Under the pieces are notes generated by a model that ran no database searches, was not told the DNA's origin, and was given only the letters and a program-made list of their open reading frames with translations. This document shows positions 6,273 through 6,408 of a DNA stretch of 6,408 nt, one piece after another (within the stretch, counting starts at the first letter, position 1; the number at the start of each line of letters is the position of its first letter). Both the position numbers and the translations under genes were made by a program. Origin of the DNA: Ga0077555 sp031406575. GTDB lineage: Bacteria > Pseudomonadota > Alphaproteobacteria > Rhizobiales > Hyphomicrobiaceae. The DNA lies in NCBI GenBank assembly GCA_031406575.1, contig JANOHP010000171.1, positions 1-6,408 of the forward strand, written 5' to 3'.

Positions 6273-6408
6273 TTGCGCGGTTCGATGTCGAGGCGGCCCG
6301 CGGCCGTGCGCGCAAACCGGTCGGGGCGATACATGTCTTCCACGGTCGCCGCCGGATGCACGAACGAGCCCGCAGACACCGCGCGCACGATGTAGGCGAC
6401 GGTGGCTT
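6269..6408 (-). CDS. Alpha-2-macroglobulin family protein, C-terminal 45 residues (rest outside window)
   Basis: The minus-strand frame entering from the right edge reads ATVAYIVRAVSAGSFVHP, then ATVEDMYRPDRFARTA and ends DIEPRK before TGA (6271-6269). The pattern of a VRAV strand, then G-S/T-F/Y-V-x-P, then a VEDMY-x-P stretch is the C-terminal signature of bacterial alpha-2-macroglobulins (YfhM/ECAM type). It corresponds to the end of the receptor-binding-like domain. Known members are large periplasmic lipoproteins of about 1,500-1,800 residues that trap proteases, often through a CxEQ thioester; that region is not in the window, so thioester status is unknown. The gene immediately precedes pbpC, the usual partner of this family, which strongly supports the call despite the short fragment. 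Confidence 0.85.
   Translation of the reverse strand, partial: ATVAYIVRAVSAGSFVHPAATVEDMYRPDRFARTAAGRLDIEPRK

Overview
The window is about 6.4 kb of high-GC bacterial chromosome. It most likely comes from an alphaproteobacterium, probably Hyphomicrobiales. The reasons are the visible C-terminus of a DUF4175/TIGR02302-type protein, a family I know only from Alphaproteobacteria, and the sequence flavour of the PBP1C and metallo-beta-lactamase proteins. I could not run a search, so this is a recognition-based placement. I see no tRNA, rRNA, CRISPR array, insertion sequence or phage gene.

Layout from left to right. (1) Positions 3-614 (+) are the 3' part of a DUF4175/TIGR02302-like gene. It opens in a Gln/Gly-rich low-complexity tract and ends in the conserved family tail. 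(2) Positions 615-760 are a convergent gap with a possible stem-loop and a 2 x 15-bp direct repeat. (3) Positions 761-2377 (-) encode a complete GMC-family FAD oxidoreductase. (4) Positions 2378-2524 are a divergent promoter region. (5) Positions 2525-2974 (+) encode a small GNAT acetyltransferase. (6) A 28-bp convergent gap carries a GC-rich stem-loop. (7) Positions 3003-3812 (-) encode an MBL-fold hydrolase of the so-called N-acyl homoserine lactonase family. (8) Positions 3813-4148 hold no convincing gene: a putative promoter for the MBL gene, a short AT-rich island and two small hairpins. (9) Positions 4149-6254 (-) encode penicillin-binding protein 1C (pbpC). (10) Positions 6269-6408 (-) are the last 45 codons of an alpha-2-macroglobulin-like protein whose gene continues beyond the window.

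The one clear functional unit is the macroglobulin-pbpC pair. It is a widespread bacterial arrangement in which a periplasmic protease trap is made together with a peptidoglycan synthase thought to repair the wall. The three middle genes (GMC oxidoreductase, GNAT, MBL hydrolase) are single-gene units in alternating orientation. They look like accessory small-molecule metabolism, and nothing in the sequence ties them into one pathway.

I found no undescribed multi-gene system. The points most worth a second look are the His in place of the AiiA-type Tyr in the MBL enzyme, the non-canonical glycosyltransferase motifs of PBP1C, the Q/G tract, the intergenic repeat and the 336-bp gap.
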